Part shown: one piece after another, positions 42,518 to 51,785 of the stretch
Position numbering within the stretch: position 1 is the stretch's first letter
Layout: the number at the start of each line of letters is the position of its first letter
Assembly (NCBI GenBank): GCA_034716535.1
Contig: JAYEJW010000432.1
Location: 1 to 61,477 of the forward strand
From: JAYEJW01 sp034716535
GTDB taxonomy: Bacteria; Pseudomonadota; Gammaproteobacteria; Chromatiales; Chromatiaceae
Reading direction: 5' to 3'
DNA: 61,477 nucleotides
Program-made: the position numbers and the translations under genes
The notes under the pieces: generated by a model
Databases searched by the model: none
Told to the model about the DNA's origin: nothing
What the model saw: only the letters and a program-made list of their open reading frames with translations

Positions 42518-45500
42518 AGGGTCGGCACCACGATCATGGTCAGGATGGAGGCAAAGCCCAGCCCGGCCATGATGGTGATAGACATATTGACGAAGAAGAC
42601 GTCCGTCAGCAGCGGGATTAGACCCAGGATGGTGGTGGCGGCCGCCAGCAATACCGGGCGCAGACGGCTGACCGCCGAGTCCAGGATGGCGGTATAGGGC
42701 TCCTTGCCCTCCTCGATCTGCTGGTCGATCTCCTCGATCAGGACGATGGCGTTCTTGATCAGCAGGCCAACCAGGGACAGGGCGCCGAGCAGGGCCATGA
42801 AGTCGAAGGCATGGTTGGTGGCCAGCAGCCCGGCGGTGATGCCGATGATGGCCAGCGGCACGGTGAGCCAGATGATCAGCGGCTGGCGCACCTTGCCGAA
42901 CAGCAGGATGCTGATCAGGATCATCATCAGGAAGCCACCGGGTAGGGCCGCGGCCAATGCGGTCTGCGCGTTCTGGCTGTCCTCGTACTCCCCGCCCCAG
43001 GCCAGGGAATAGCCCGGGGGCAGCTCCATGGCCTCGATCTGGGGGCGCAGGCGAGCGAACAAGGGTGTGGCCAGCTCGCCGGTGGGGTTGGCCGATGCGA
43101 TGATGGTCTGTATGCGGTCGCGCCCGCGCACCACCGTATTTTCCCACACGGTCTCGAAACCCGTCACCACCTGGGCCACGGACACCGCCCCGCCCAGCAC
43201 CGGACTCCAGACACGGATGTCCTGGATGTTGTCGATGTCCGCCCGCTCCGCGTCCGGCGCCCGCCCGTAGATGGGCAGCAGGCGCACGCCGTCCCGGTAC
43301 AGGCCCACGGGTGCGCCCTCGTAGGCGTACTGCAGGGCACTGGACAGATCGTCATAGGTGATACCCAGCTGCCGGCCCACCTGCTCGTTGAACACGGGCC
43401 GCACCAGCTTCACCGGCTCGCGCCAATCGTCGCGTATTTCCTTGGTCTCCGGATCGGCGCGGAAGATGGCCTTGGCCTGTTCGGCCAGCTCGCGCAGCAC
43501 CTGCGGATCGGGGCCACTCAGCCGCGCCTCGATCTTGGAATCGCGCCCGGGACCGATACGCAGTGACTTCAGAATCGGGTCCAGGTGGGGCATCTCGCTG
43601 CGCATCTTCTTGTCCACCGCCTCCCAGACCGCCGGGATCTGGTCCCGGGTCTCGGTCTGCACGATGATCTGGGCATACACCAAGTCCTGATCCCTGGGGT
43701 CGTACACCAGCGTGAACCGCTGGTGGGGGCCGCCCACCACCGAGGTGGTCTGCACCACGCCCGGCTGCTCGCGCAGGAACTCCGCAATCGCCATGCTGTC
43801 GTCCCGGGTCTTGCGGATATCCGTGCCCTGGGCCTCCCAGATGTCGACGAAGAAGATGGGCGTGTTGGACTCGGGGAAGAAGGCCTGCTTCACCGAGCCG
43901 AAGCCGATTACGGCCAGGACGAACATGCCCACGACGACCCCCACCGTCATCCAGCGAAGGCGAATCGCGGTGGCGACAAAACCACGATAGACCGTGAAGA
44001 AACCGCCCCCATAGGGGTCTTTCTGCTCACCGCTGCCCGCATCCTTGTCCGGCTTAAGCAGCAGGGCGCACAGCAGGGGCGTGGTGCTGATGGCCGTGAC
44101 CCAGGACAGCAGCAAAGAGTAGAGAATGACCCAGAACAGGGAGTTGGCGAACTCACCGGTCGAATCCGGCGAGAGCCCGATGGCGGAGAAGGCGACGATG
44201 CCGATGATGGTGCCGCCGAGCAGGGCCCACATACTCTTACCCACCGTCTCACGGGCGGCAATTGCCGGGTCCATGCCGGAGCGTATTCGGATCAACATCC
44301 CCTCCGCCACCACGATGGCATTGTCCACCAGCATACCCAGGGCGATGATCAGACCGCCCAGGGAGATGCGCTGCAGCTCGATGCCGGCCTGGGCCATGAG
44401 CATCAGGGTCCCGGCCACCGTAATCAGGAGTACGGAACCGATGATAAGTCCCACCTTCACACCCATGAACAGCAGCAGGACCACGATGACGATGGCCACC
44501 GCCGCCGCTACGCTGAGGATGAAGCCGTTGACCGATTTCTCCACCTCCGCGGGCTGGTTGTAGATCGGCTGCAGATCCATCCCCAGGGGGATGTTCGGGG
44601 TCAGCTCGTCGATACGCCGCTCCACGGCCGCACCCACCGCCACCACATTCTGACCGCCGAGCATGGAGATGCCCAAGGTCAGGGCCGGCTTGCCGTCGAC
44701 GAAGTAGTAGCCCTTAGGCACCTCGACGTAGGAGCGCTTGATCTCGGCGATGTCGCGCAGAAAGACCAGCTTCTTCTCATCCGAGCCGATCAGCACGTCG
44801 CCGATGGCCTTCACGGACTTGAAGGCCCCGGTGGGCTCGATGCGCAAGTACTGGTCCTCGACCCGTACCTTGCCCGCGTCCGTCACCACATTCTGGGACT
44901 GCAGGATGTCGGTGATACGACTCAGCGGGATGCCGAGCTCTCCGAGCTTGGAGCGGGACATCTCCAGATAGACCACCTCCTGCTGCTCGCCGCCGATGGA
45001 GATCTTGCGCACCCCGGGCACCAGCACCAGCTCGCGCTTGAGGTAGTCCGCCGTATTCCACAGGTCGCGCCAACTGTAGCCTTCGCCGGTCAGGGCCAGG
45101 TAGACCCCATAGACGTCCGCGAACTCGTCCACCACGATGGGCTTCTGGGCCCCGGGGGGGAGCTTGCTCTCCATGTCCGTGATCTTGCGCCGCAACTCGT
45201 CGTAGATGCCCGGAAAGTCCTCGGGTTTGTACTTGTCCTTGAACTGAATCAGGATGTCCGACATCCCGGGGCGGGAGATGGACATCTTGATGTACTTGAT
45301 CTGCTCCATGCGTTGGATGGCATCCTCCACATGGTAGGTAACCTCGTCCTGGACCTCCTGCGCCGAGGCCCCGGGGTAGTAGGTGATGACCTTCGCATTC
45401 TTGATGGTGAAGGGTGGGTCTTCCAGTTTGCCCATCTCCTCGTAGGCAGAGAGTCCTCCCCCCACCAGCACGATCACGATGAGCCAGGAAACGACCTTGC

Positions 45501-45528
45501 TGCGTACCGAATACTCGCCAATATTCAC
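42475..45528 (-). CDS. RND efflux transporter permease (AcrB/HAE1-like), D-N variant
   Basis: 1017-residue inner-membrane proton antiporter subunit with the usual two halves of six helices and large periplasmic loops. It starts NIGEYSVRSKVVSWLIVIVL and has LEDPPFTIKNAKVITYYPGASAQEV. In TM4 the proton-relay pair is LVDNAIVV: Asp402 followed by Asn403, where AcrB has Asp-Asp. Late motifs include LTVPLAIIGITAGLL and LLIKNAIVLIEEID. It follows its adaptor gene by 18 bases. No outer-membrane factor gene is adjacent, so it must share one. Substrate unknown. Confidence 0.93.
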   Translation of the reverse strand: MNIGEYSVRSKVVSWLIVIVLVGGGLSAYEEMGKLEDPPFTIKNAKVITYYPGASAQEVQDEVTYHVEDAIQRMEQIKYIKMSISRPGMSDILIQFKDKYKPEDFPGIYDELRRKITDMESKLPPGAQKPIVVDEFADVYGVYLALTGEGYSWRDLWNTADYLKRELVLVPGVRKISIGGEQQEVVYLEMSRSKLGELGIPLSRITDILQSQNVVTDAGKVRVEDQYLRIEPTGAFKSVKAIGDVLIGSDEKKLVFLRDIAEIKRSYVEVPKGYYFVDGKPALTLGISMLGGQNVVAVGAAVERRIDELTPNIPLGMDLQPIYNQPAEVEKSVNGFILSVAAAVAIVIVVLLLFMGVKVGLIIGSVLLITVAGTLMLMAQAGIELQRISLGGLIIALGMLVDNAIVVAEGMLIRIRSGMDPAIAARETVGKSMWALLGGTIIGIVAFSAIGLSPDSTGEFANSLFWVILYSLLLSWVTAISTTPLLCALLLKPDKDAGSGEQKDPYGGGFFTVYRGFVATAIRLRWMTVGVVVGMFVLAVIGFGSVKQAFFPESNTPIFFVDIWEAQGTDIRKTRDDSMAIAEFLREQPGVVQTTSVVGGPHQRFTLVYDPRDQDLVYAQIIVQTETRDQIPAVWEAVDKKMRSEMPHLDPILKSLRIGPGRDSKIEARLSGPDPQVLRELAEQAKAIFRADPETKEIRDDWREPVKLVRPVFNEQVGRQLGITYDDLSSALQYAYEGAPVGLYRDGVRLLPIYGRAPDAERADIDNIQDIRVWSPVLGGAVSVAQVVTGFETVWENTVVRGRDRIQTIIASANPTGELATPLFARLRPQIEAMELPPGYSLAWGGEYEDSQNAQTALAAALPGGFLMMILISILLFGKVRQPLIIWLTVPLAIIGITAGLLATNHAFDFMALLGALSLVGLLIKNAIVLIEEIDQQIEEGKEPYTAILDSAVSRLRPVLLAAATTILGLIPLLTDVFFVNMSITIMAGLGFASILTMIVVPTLYSILFRVKVPKGA

Positions 45529-45546
45529 GTCTGATTACTCCCGGCT

Positions 45547-46782
45547 TCAGGACTCGCTGGGAGCCGGGACGGGGGCGGGGGCGGCGTCGTCGGCGGCCTC
45601 TTCGGCCTTCTCGATCTCCTTCTCGATCTCCTTCTCGACCTCCGGCACGATCGGGTACGGCGCCTCCTCTGGACGCGGCTCCGCCTGCTCCGGCTGCTCC
45701 ATCAGACGCACCTTCATGCCCTCGGCCAGATAACCCACGCCGGCGGAGACCAGACGCATACCGGGCTCCACGCCGCTGTCCACCTCGATGTTCCAACCGC
45801 TCATGCGGCCAACGACCACCGGGGTCTTGGCGACCGTCATGTCCTCCTTGACCAGCCAGACGAAGGGATCGAGACCCGCGTCCGCGGTCACGGCGCTGAC
45901 CGGCAGATAGTGCTTCGCGTCCTCGCTCGCCATGCCGCTCATGTCCGCGGTGACCGTGGCGGTCATGCCGGGCAGGACGTTCATGCCGTCCGGTGGATCC
46001 AGCAGAAAGGTGACCTCGAAGGTCTGGGTCGCCGCATCCGCTCGGGTGGAGGCCTCCTTGAAGCGCAGATCGATGCGCCGGTCCGGGGCCGTATCGAAGG
46101 TAGCCCACACCGGCGTGCGGTCTCGCGCGCCGGCCCGATCGATGCGCGACATGATGTTCTCCGGCACATCCACCTTGACCTCCAGCTGCTGCTCGTCCTG
46201 GATGGCCAGCACCGGCTGCTTGGCCTGGACCTCCTCGGCCATCTCCCCATAGCGCTGGGCCACGGTGCCGCCGAAGGGCGCAGTCAGTTTCGTGTACTTC
46301 ATGTCCTGCTCGGCCGCGTTCAGGGATGCCTCCGCGTTCTTGAACTCCGCCTCCTTCTTGTCGAAGTCGGTCTTGGAGATGAAGCCGTCCTTGACCAGCT
46401 CCTGGGCCCGCTCATAGTCCTTCTTGTTGCGGTCGTAGGTGGCCTGGCGGTCCTTGAGTACGATCTCGTAATCGGTAGGATCCAGTTCCACCAGGACCTG
46501 TCCCTCTTCCACCACGTCACCCTCGCGCACATGCATCTCCGCGATGGTTCCGGGGATGCGGAAGGCCAGCTCGGCCTTGCTCGACGAATCGACCCGGCCG
46601 GGGAATCTGCGCTCGCCGCCGGCCTCCGGGCCGCCGACGATGACGCTCTTGACTGGGCGCGCGGTGTCGATGACCACGGGCGCCTCCTGCTCCGAGCAAC
46701 CGCTAAGCACGAGCGCGGCGACGCCGAAAAAAAAGAAATACAATCCCGCAATGGGTACGGAAGTAGGAAGGTGTTTGTTCAC
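45547..46782 (-). CDS. RND efflux periplasmic adaptor lipoprotein (MFP)
   Basis: 411-residue membrane-fusion protein that bridges the RND pump and an outer-membrane channel. The hydrophobic N-terminus ends in the lipobox LSGC, so it is lipid-anchored. It shows the barrel-lipoyl start GRVDSSSKAELAFRIPGTIAEMHVREGDVVEEGQVL, a helical hairpin (about 105-155) and LTAPFGGTVAQRYGEMAEEV. The last 45 residues are an unusual acidic helix/Pro-Ala tail (EVEKEIEKEIEKAEEAADDA) not needed by the fold. The permease gene follows by 18 bases. Confidence 0.92.
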   Translation of the reverse strand: MNKHLPTSVPIAGLYFFFFGVAALVLSGCSEQEAPVVIDTARPVKSVIVGGPEAGGERRFPGRVDSSSKAELAFRIPGTIAEMHVREGDVVEEGQVLVELDPTDYEIVLKDRQATYDRNKKDYERAQELVKDGFISKTDFDKKEAEFKNAEASLNAAEQDMKYTKLTAPFGGTVAQRYGEMAEEVQAKQPVLAIQDEQQLEVKVDVPENIMSRIDRAGARDRTPVWATFDTAPDRRIDLRFKEASTRADAATQTFEVTFLLDPPDGMNVLPGMTATVTADMSGMASEDAKHYLPVSAVTADAGLDPFVWLVKEDMTVAKTPVVVGRMSGWNIEVDSGVEPGMRLVSAGVGYLAEGMKVRLMEQPEQAEPRPEEAPYPIVPEVEKEIEKEIEKAEEAADDAAPAPVPAPSES

Positions 46783-46974
46783 GTCTGTGTATCCGCAGAT
46801 TGGTCGAGTTGGGAAAACGGCGCAAGCTTAACATAGGGCTTCTGCCTGCTCCCCACTCCGAAACTGACCGCTTGCACCGAACTCGCGGATTCCGTAGCTT
46901 TTCGCGTTCCGCTAAAGGTCCTGGTATGGCTGCGCTCTCCTTACCCGAACAGACCATGCCCAAACAGGGCACGA

Positions 46975-47601
46975 ATGGCAACCCGCAAATCATCACGCCG
47001 AACAAACGTCACGATGAACGAATCTTCCCCCCAGACCGCGGGCGAGACACGTAAAGGCCCCGGTTTCCGCATGCGCCGCATTAGCCTCTCGACCGCCATC
47101 CTCGCCGGCATGGTGCTGGGTATCGCAGCAGGCGTCTTCTTCGGCGAGTACGTTGCTTTCCTGGGGATCATCGGCAACGGCTTCATCCGGCTGCTGCAGA
47201 TGAGCATCCTGCCCTATATCCTGGTCTCGCTGATTCTGGGTATCGGCGGGCTCACCTATGCGAAGGCCCGACTGCTGGCGGTCAAGGCGGGGCTGTTGCT
47301 GCTGCTAACCAGGGTCATCGCCTTCGCGTTCATCCTGAAAATGCCGCTGGGTTTTCCGAGCTGGGAGTCCGCGTCCTTCTTCAGCAGCGCCCTGGTGGAG
47401 TTTCCACCGCCGCCAAACTTCCTCATCCTGACCTGCTGGGTCCTGCCCATGCTGGTGGCAGCCGCAACGCCTTTCAAATACCAGGACGTTATCGATGTCA
47501 GCCGCGACGCCCTGGTCACGGCCTTTACCACCGGTAACCTGTTCACGGTGCTCTCGGTGCTGACCGAGGGCGGCAAGCGTCTGTTCGCCGAATACGACTA
47601 A
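46975..47601 (+). pseudogene. doubly deleted dicarboxylate:cation symporter (DAACS family) gene
   Basis: 208 codons open, but family members run beyond 400 residues. The first part is a normal DAACS N-terminus (AGMVLGIAAGVFFGEYVAFLG, LLQMSILPYILVSLILGIG, PSWESASFFSSALVEFPPPPNFL). It then jumps directly to WVLPMLVAAATPFKYQDVID and VSRDALVTAFTTGNLFTVLSVLTE, which in relatives lie about 100 residues further on. A TAA follows the EYD codons. So both an internal piece and the C-terminal half are missing, and it is almost certainly non-functional. A start at 47014 is also possible. Confidence 0.75.
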
Positions 47602-47735
47602 AAAAGGATTGCCGAGAACCCCGATCCAACGGCATGGGCTAAGGAACGAAAGCCATCGATGCGTTATCGGCCGAATGTCGGGTTAGGGAGGGCAGAAGGG
47701 CGTGGAGACCCGATTCCCCTGGTTACCCGGTGCCC

Positions 47736-48977
47736 CTAATCCGACCTGCCCGCCTGCGGACCGTAACGGGTCCTTACATACTCGTCCACCATGCGCGTGA
47801 ACTCCTCGGCGATCCGGTCTCCCTTGAGGGTCGCCGCTTTTTCCCCGTCCACGTACACGGGCGCCGACGGCCGCTCGCCGGTACCGGGAAGACTGATCCC
47901 GATATTGGCGTGCTTGCTCTCTCCCGGACCATTGACCACGCAGCCCATGACCGCCACCTTCATGGTCTCAACCCCGGGAAACTGGTTGCGCCAGGCGGGC
48001 ATGTGCTCCCTGAGGTGACCTAGGATGTCCTTCGCCAGTTGCTGAAAGTACGTGCTCGTGGTCCGGCCACACCCGGGACAGGCGGCCACCATCGGAGTGA
48101 AAGAGCGAAGCCCCATGGTCTGGAGAATCTCCTGGGCTACGATCACCTCACGTGTGCGCGATTCGCCCGGCTCGGGTGTCAAGGAGATGCGGATGGTGTC
48201 GCCGATTCCTTCCTGAAGCAGAACCGCCAACGCCGCGGTGGAGGCAACAATCCCCTTCGACCCCATGCCGGCCTCGGTCAGCCCCAAGTGGAGCGCGTAG
48301 TCACAGCGGGCGGCAAGCATGCGGTAGACAGTGATCAGATCCTGCACGCCGCTCATCTTGCAGGAGAGCAGGATGTGATCGCGCCCGAGTCCCAACTCCT
48401 CCGCCCGCTTGGCGCTCTCCAGCGCCGAGCGAACCATGGCCTCGCGCATGACATCTTCCGCGTCCCGGGGCTCCGCGGCCCTGGCGTTCTCATCCATGAG
48501 TCGGGCGATCAGCTCCGGATCCAGGCTGCCCCAGTTGACGCCGATACGCACCGGCCGGTCATAGCGGCAGGCGATCTCGATCATGGTGGCGAACTGGACG
48601 TCCCGTTTCTCGCCACGCCCCACATTTCCGGGGTTGATGCGGTACTTGGCGAGGGCTTGGGCGCACGCCGGATAGTCGGTGAGCAAGCGGTGGCCGTTGA
48701 AGTGGAAGTCGCCGATCAGGGGCACGTCCAGCCCCTGGCGATCCAGGGCCTCGCGGACAGCGGGCACCGCACGGGCCGCGGACTCGTTGTTGACCGTAAT
48801 CCGCACAAGCTCGGAACCGGCCCGTGCCAGCTCCGCCACCTGGGCACTGGTCTCTGCCACGTCGGCGGTATCGGTATTGGTCATGGACTGGACCACGACG
48901 GGGGCATGGCCCCCGACGACGACACCACCCACGCGGACGGATACGGTCTCGGGACGCTCAATCGGGCTTGGACGCAT
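47736..48977 (-). CDS. ispG: 4-hydroxy-3-methylbut-2-enyl-diphosphate synthase IspG (GcpE)
   Basis: 413-residue iron-sulfur enzyme of the MEP isoprenoid pathway that converts MEcPP to HMBPP. It begins RPSPIERPETVSVRVGGVVVGG with a TIM-barrel part (VVVQSMTNTDTADV, RINPGNVGRG, RIGVNWGSLD). The C-terminal 4Fe-4S ligands are Cys300, Cys303 (ACPGCGRTTSTYFQ) and Cys346 (VMGCVVNGPGES), with Glu353. Full length and intact. Single gene, divergent from nothing close; the Nudix gene lies 84 bases upstream on the same strand. Confidence 0.97.
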   Translation of the reverse strand: MRPSPIERPETVSVRVGGVVVGGHAPVVVQSMTNTDTADVAETSAQVAELARAGSELVRITVNNESAARAVPAVREALDRQGLDVPLIGDFHFNGHRLLTDYPACAQALAKYRINPGNVGRGEKRDVQFATMIEIACRYDRPVRIGVNWGSLDPELIARLMDENARAAEPRDAEDVMREAMVRSALESAKRAEELGLGRDHILLSCKMSGVQDLITVYRMLAARCDYALHLGLTEAGMGSKGIVASTAALAVLLQEGIGDTIRISLTPEPGESRTREVIVAQEILQTMGLRSFTPMVAACPGCGRTTSTYFQQLAKDILGHLREHMPAWRNQFPGVETMKVAVMGCVVNGPGESKHANIGISLPGTGERPSAPVYVDGEKAATLKGDRIAEEFTRMVDEYVRTRYGPQAGRSD

Positions 48978-49061
48978 GGGCTACGCTCTTCGAGAAGGCC
49001 GCCATTCGGACAGCCGATAGGCTCTATGTGGGTACGAGATGCGCCGCCTAAAGAGGGGGCG

Positions 49062-49916
49062 TCAAGGCAGCGGAGAACGCAACCCTTGAAGAATGTCGAG
49101 GTAGTCCGGGGTTTCCTGGGAGATGTAGCCGTGGCGCACCAGAAAGTCGATGATCACCAGGTTGCAGTTGAGTTTGAACTCGTCGGTGTCGCGCACTGTC
49201 TCCAGCACCCGCTCTACCGGCCACAGGTAGAAGCTCTCCACCTCCCCGTCCGTACAGCGTGGTACGAAGTCCCGCGGAATCTCCAGATCGTAGCAATACA
49301 TGATGTCGGGCTTCAGTCCCCGGTCGGAGTCACGGCAATAGGTGACGGCGCCAACAGGTACCGCCCGATCCGCAAGCCCTTCCGCGATACTCGCTTCCTC
49401 CCGGCACTCCTTACGCAGGTTTTCAGCAAGGGTGATACCCCAGGGGAGCCCCCCCGCCACCAAGTTGTCAAGGTGCGACGGATAGACGCGACGATCCGGC
49501 GAACGGCGCCCAATCCACATCTTCAGCCCCTCGCCGTCGCGTACGAAACCGTTCAGGTGCTGGCCGAAGGCACGCACACCGAAGTGGGGCGCACAGGCAC
49601 GGTCGATGACGAACTTGGCTTGGTCCCGGTTTCCCGCAGTAACGGGGTACCTCTCCCCGTGGAGATGACTGACGACACCCTGCTCTTTCAGAGCCTCCAA
49701 CACCTCCTGCAGCGCGGTGCTGCGCTCAACGAAACCTGTGAGCGGGGAGCGCCAGAGGATCTTCTGCAGCTCGACGCGAAACAGATGCGGCCATTGCCGC
49801 AGATGTTTCGCGAACCCTGACCGAACCATACCCACGCGCTCGCCGTCTACGACGAACTGAATGAAGTCCGTGGGTTGCCAGCTGTTACAGGCGCGGATGT
49901 GATCCAAAAAGCTCAT
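49062..49916 (-). CDS. Nudix hydrolase with N-terminal DUF4743 domain (Tnr3-like)
   Basis: 284 residues: a DUF4743 domain (about 1-110, FVVDGERVGMVRSGFAKHLR and FRVELQKILWRSPL) and then a Nudix domain with a Nudix box at 155-177 (GGLPWGITLAENLRKECREE, a KECREEASI variant of REUxEExGU). This DUF4743-Nudix pairing is the Tnr3/plant Nudix20-24 architecture. Those enzymes remove oxidised, toxic forms of thiamin diphosphate, so thiamin damage control is the most likely role. Without a thiamin kinase domain it is a stand-alone Nudix part. The neighbours (ispG and the cyclase) give no further clue. Confidence 0.85.
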   Translation of the reverse strand: MSFLDHIRACNSWQPTDFIQFVVDGERVGMVRSGFAKHLRQWPHLFRVELQKILWRSPLTGFVERSTALQEVLEALKEQGVVSHLHGERYPVTAGNRDQAKFVIDRACAPHFGVRAFGQHLNGFVRDGEGLKMWIGRRSPDRRVYPSHLDNLVAGGLPWGITLAENLRKECREEASIAEGLADRAVPVGAVTYCRDSDRGLKPDIMYCYDLEIPRDFVPRCTDGEVESFYLWPVERVLETVRDTDEFKLNCNLVIIDFLVRHGYISQETPDYLDILQGLRSPLP

Positions 49917-49963
49917 TGATCATCGGCAACGTCTAATACTCCGATTCAGGCTTCATTCTTCAA

Positions 49964-51106
49964 TCATGCAGAGCGCGCCTTCTCGGGCTCACCCAACTGT
50001 TTACTGTCGCAAATGTAAACGCTGATCGCCGAGGTTCGTCCTTTAACGTTTACGGGAGCCGACATCGCCGAACAATACGCCGTTCTCGCCGCAGACAGCT
50101 TTCGTACAACGGAATCCGTCAACGCAATCTGCCCGGGCAGCGCCATACTTACCAAACGGGAGGCGACGTTTACCGTGTCGCCAATGATCGTGTAGTTCAT
50201 GTAGCCCTCGGAGCCCACATTCCCGAACACCACCTCGCCCCGATTGATGCTGATCCCCAATCCGACATCCACGTTGAATGTCGCCTTCAACTTTTTTGCT
50301 ATCGGCAAGAAATTTTTTTGCATTCGTAGCGCCGCATCCAAGGCGCGATCCGCGACCACCGTCTGCTCGAATGGCACGCCGAACGCAACGAGAAGGCTGT
50401 CACCAGCCATATTGAATATAGTGCCCTCGTAGTCATGGGCAGCCCTCGTCATTGCCGAAAAATAGTCGTTCAAGTGCTTGACGACTTCCTCCGCGGGGAG
50501 GCGCTCGGTCATCGCCGTGAAACCGCGAAGATCGCTGAAAAGCACGACCGCGCTTCGACGCTGGGTCCTCTCGAGTAGCGTCCGAGTTTCGGACACCGGC
50601 GCACTCATGATATCGTCGACGACCTTCGGGCAGAGATATCGCTTGAATACACCCCGAATCTGTTCCTGCTTCGCCGCCTCCAGCTCCAGCCGGGCGTTTC
50701 TGAGACGGACCAGTGACCTTACGCGAGCGATCAGTTCCTCGCTATGCACGGGCTTCGACAGAAATTCATCGGCCCCGGACTCGATCGCTCGGATGCGATC
50801 ATCCCGTTCCTTGAGCACGGTGATCATGATCACAGGAACGAACATGGTACTATGATCTGCTTTGATCCTTCGGCAGACCTCGTATCCATTCATTCCATCC
50901 ATTAGCACGTCGAGCAGAACGACGTCGATCTCTTCTTCCTTGACGATTCGCAGGGCTTCCTCGCCGCTGCCTGCTGCGAGCACCCGATACCCCTCGTTCC
51001 CCAGCTGTTGGCCGAACAACAAGCGGTTGACCGACTGATCGTCAACTACCAGTATCGAGTGACGCTCGTCTGCCACTCTAGCGTTCTTACTCACTACCAC
51101 TAGCAT
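49964..51106 (-). CDS. response regulator with class III adenylate/guanylate cyclase domain
   Basis: 380 residues: a receiver domain (about 15-135, phospho-acceptor Asp66 in VLLDVLMDG, Lys118 in FLSKPV), a helical linker, and a class III cyclase domain (about 180-360). Metal-binding Asp192 (FSDLRGFT) and Asp236 (GDSLLVAFG) are present, as are Asp310 and the transition-state pair Asn313/Arg317 (IIGDTVNVASR). The purine-recognising Lys four residues before the second metal Asp is Asn232 (TIFNMAGD). So nucleotide preference or activity may differ. No partner kinase is encoded nearby. Confidence 0.88.
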   Translation of the reverse strand: MLVVVSKNARVADERHSILVVDDQSVNRLLFGQQLGNEGYRVLAAGSGEEALRIVKEEEIDVVLLDVLMDGMNGYEVCRRIKADHSTMFVPVIMITVLKERDDRIRAIESGADEFLSKPVHSEELIARVRSLVRLRNARLELEAAKQEQIRGVFKRYLCPKVVDDIMSAPVSETRTLLERTQRRSAVVLFSDLRGFTAMTERLPAEEVVKHLNDYFSAMTRAAHDYEGTIFNMAGDSLLVAFGVPFEQTVVADRALDAALRMQKNFLPIAKKLKATFNVDVGLGISINRGEVVFGNVGSEGYMNYTIIGDTVNVASRLVSMALPGQIALTDSVVRKLSAARTAYCSAMSAPVNVKGRTSAISVYICDSKQLGEPEKARSA

Positions 51107-51464
51107 CCATCCCCCTTGAACGGAGAAGCGGCCAGCCTGCCCTCATCGCTCAGGCATGCAAACGGCCTCCCCAGATGGATCAAAATGGGAAAAGGACGCA
51201 CGCTACCCCAACCTCTCATCCGTTCTCATTATGTGTACCGGACGAGTGACAGCTTCCTTCCCCCGAATACAGAGACCGATCTTCGGGTCTCGCTATGCCC
51301 GCCGCTTGTCCAGATGAGCCTTTCTCGCGACTGAGGCGGCCACATACCAGCTGTCAGGCTCAAGGGAACAACTCCGACCTTAAGGGCCTATGACTATCCC
51401 CCCAAAATTCGGGAGCTTAACTTTATTCAATACCTGAAGATTGCCAACAAATCCGTGCGCCAAT
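51107..51464. other. intergenic region upstream of the cyclase gene
   Basis: About 360 bases between the cyclase start and the candidate micro-lipoprotein. One short plus-strand frame has no features. Presumably holds the promoter of the cyclase gene; none assigned. Confidence 0.35.
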
Positions 51465-51569
51465 TCACAATCCGGAAAAGACGCGACTACACTCTTCTTG
51501 GCCCAGTCCTGAATTGACGCACCCAGCCAGGGAGCCACAGAAACCACAAGCTAAGAGAACGCTTAACAA
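51465..51569 (-). CDS. candidate 34-residue lipoprotein-like microprotein
   Basis: From TTG at 51569 the translation is MLSVLLACGFCGSLAGC followed by VNSGLGQEECSRVFSGL: a hydrophobic segment ending in a lipobox (LAGC) and a short polar tail. AAGG lies 7 bases before the TTG, and a promoter-like pair sits just upstream (TTGGCG at 51618-51613, TATATT at 51594-51589, 18-base spacer). It resembles very small lipoproteins of the entericidin size class but has no assignable family. It could be chance; the case rests on promoter, ribosome-binding site and lipobox together. Confidence 0.3.
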   Translation of the reverse strand: MLSVLLACGFCGSLAGCVNSGLGQEECSRVFSGL

Positions 51570-51588
51570 TGTTACCTTAATGCGCTGT

Positions 51589-51618
51589 AATATATAGAAA
51601 TGTCTATGTAAACGCCAA
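51589..51618 (-). promoter_or_regulatory. candidate sigma70-type promoter
   Basis: Minus-strand TTGGCG (4 of 6 matches to TTGACA) and TATATT (5 of 6 matches to TATAAT) separated by 18 bases, in an AT-rich patch. It would drive the micro-lipoprotein frame ending at 51465. Confidence 0.4.
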
Positions 51619-51785
51619 GCAAACAACCTTTTTCGCGGTCGGTCCTCGCCCCGCGCACCGTAAGGTTGCCCTCCGACAGGATGAAAGCAACAGCATAACC
51701 CGCAAGAGGCCACGCCCCCCGAAGGGGACCCCCGGCGCAAGCAGCGACCAAGAAGCCTGCAGATCGACGGAGAACTGGGGGGATA

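Noticed and set aside
43585..45534. 649-codon plus-strand frame antisense to the RND permease
   Set aside because: His/Asp/Gln-rich translation typical of the reverse strand of a GC-rich gene; no motifs.
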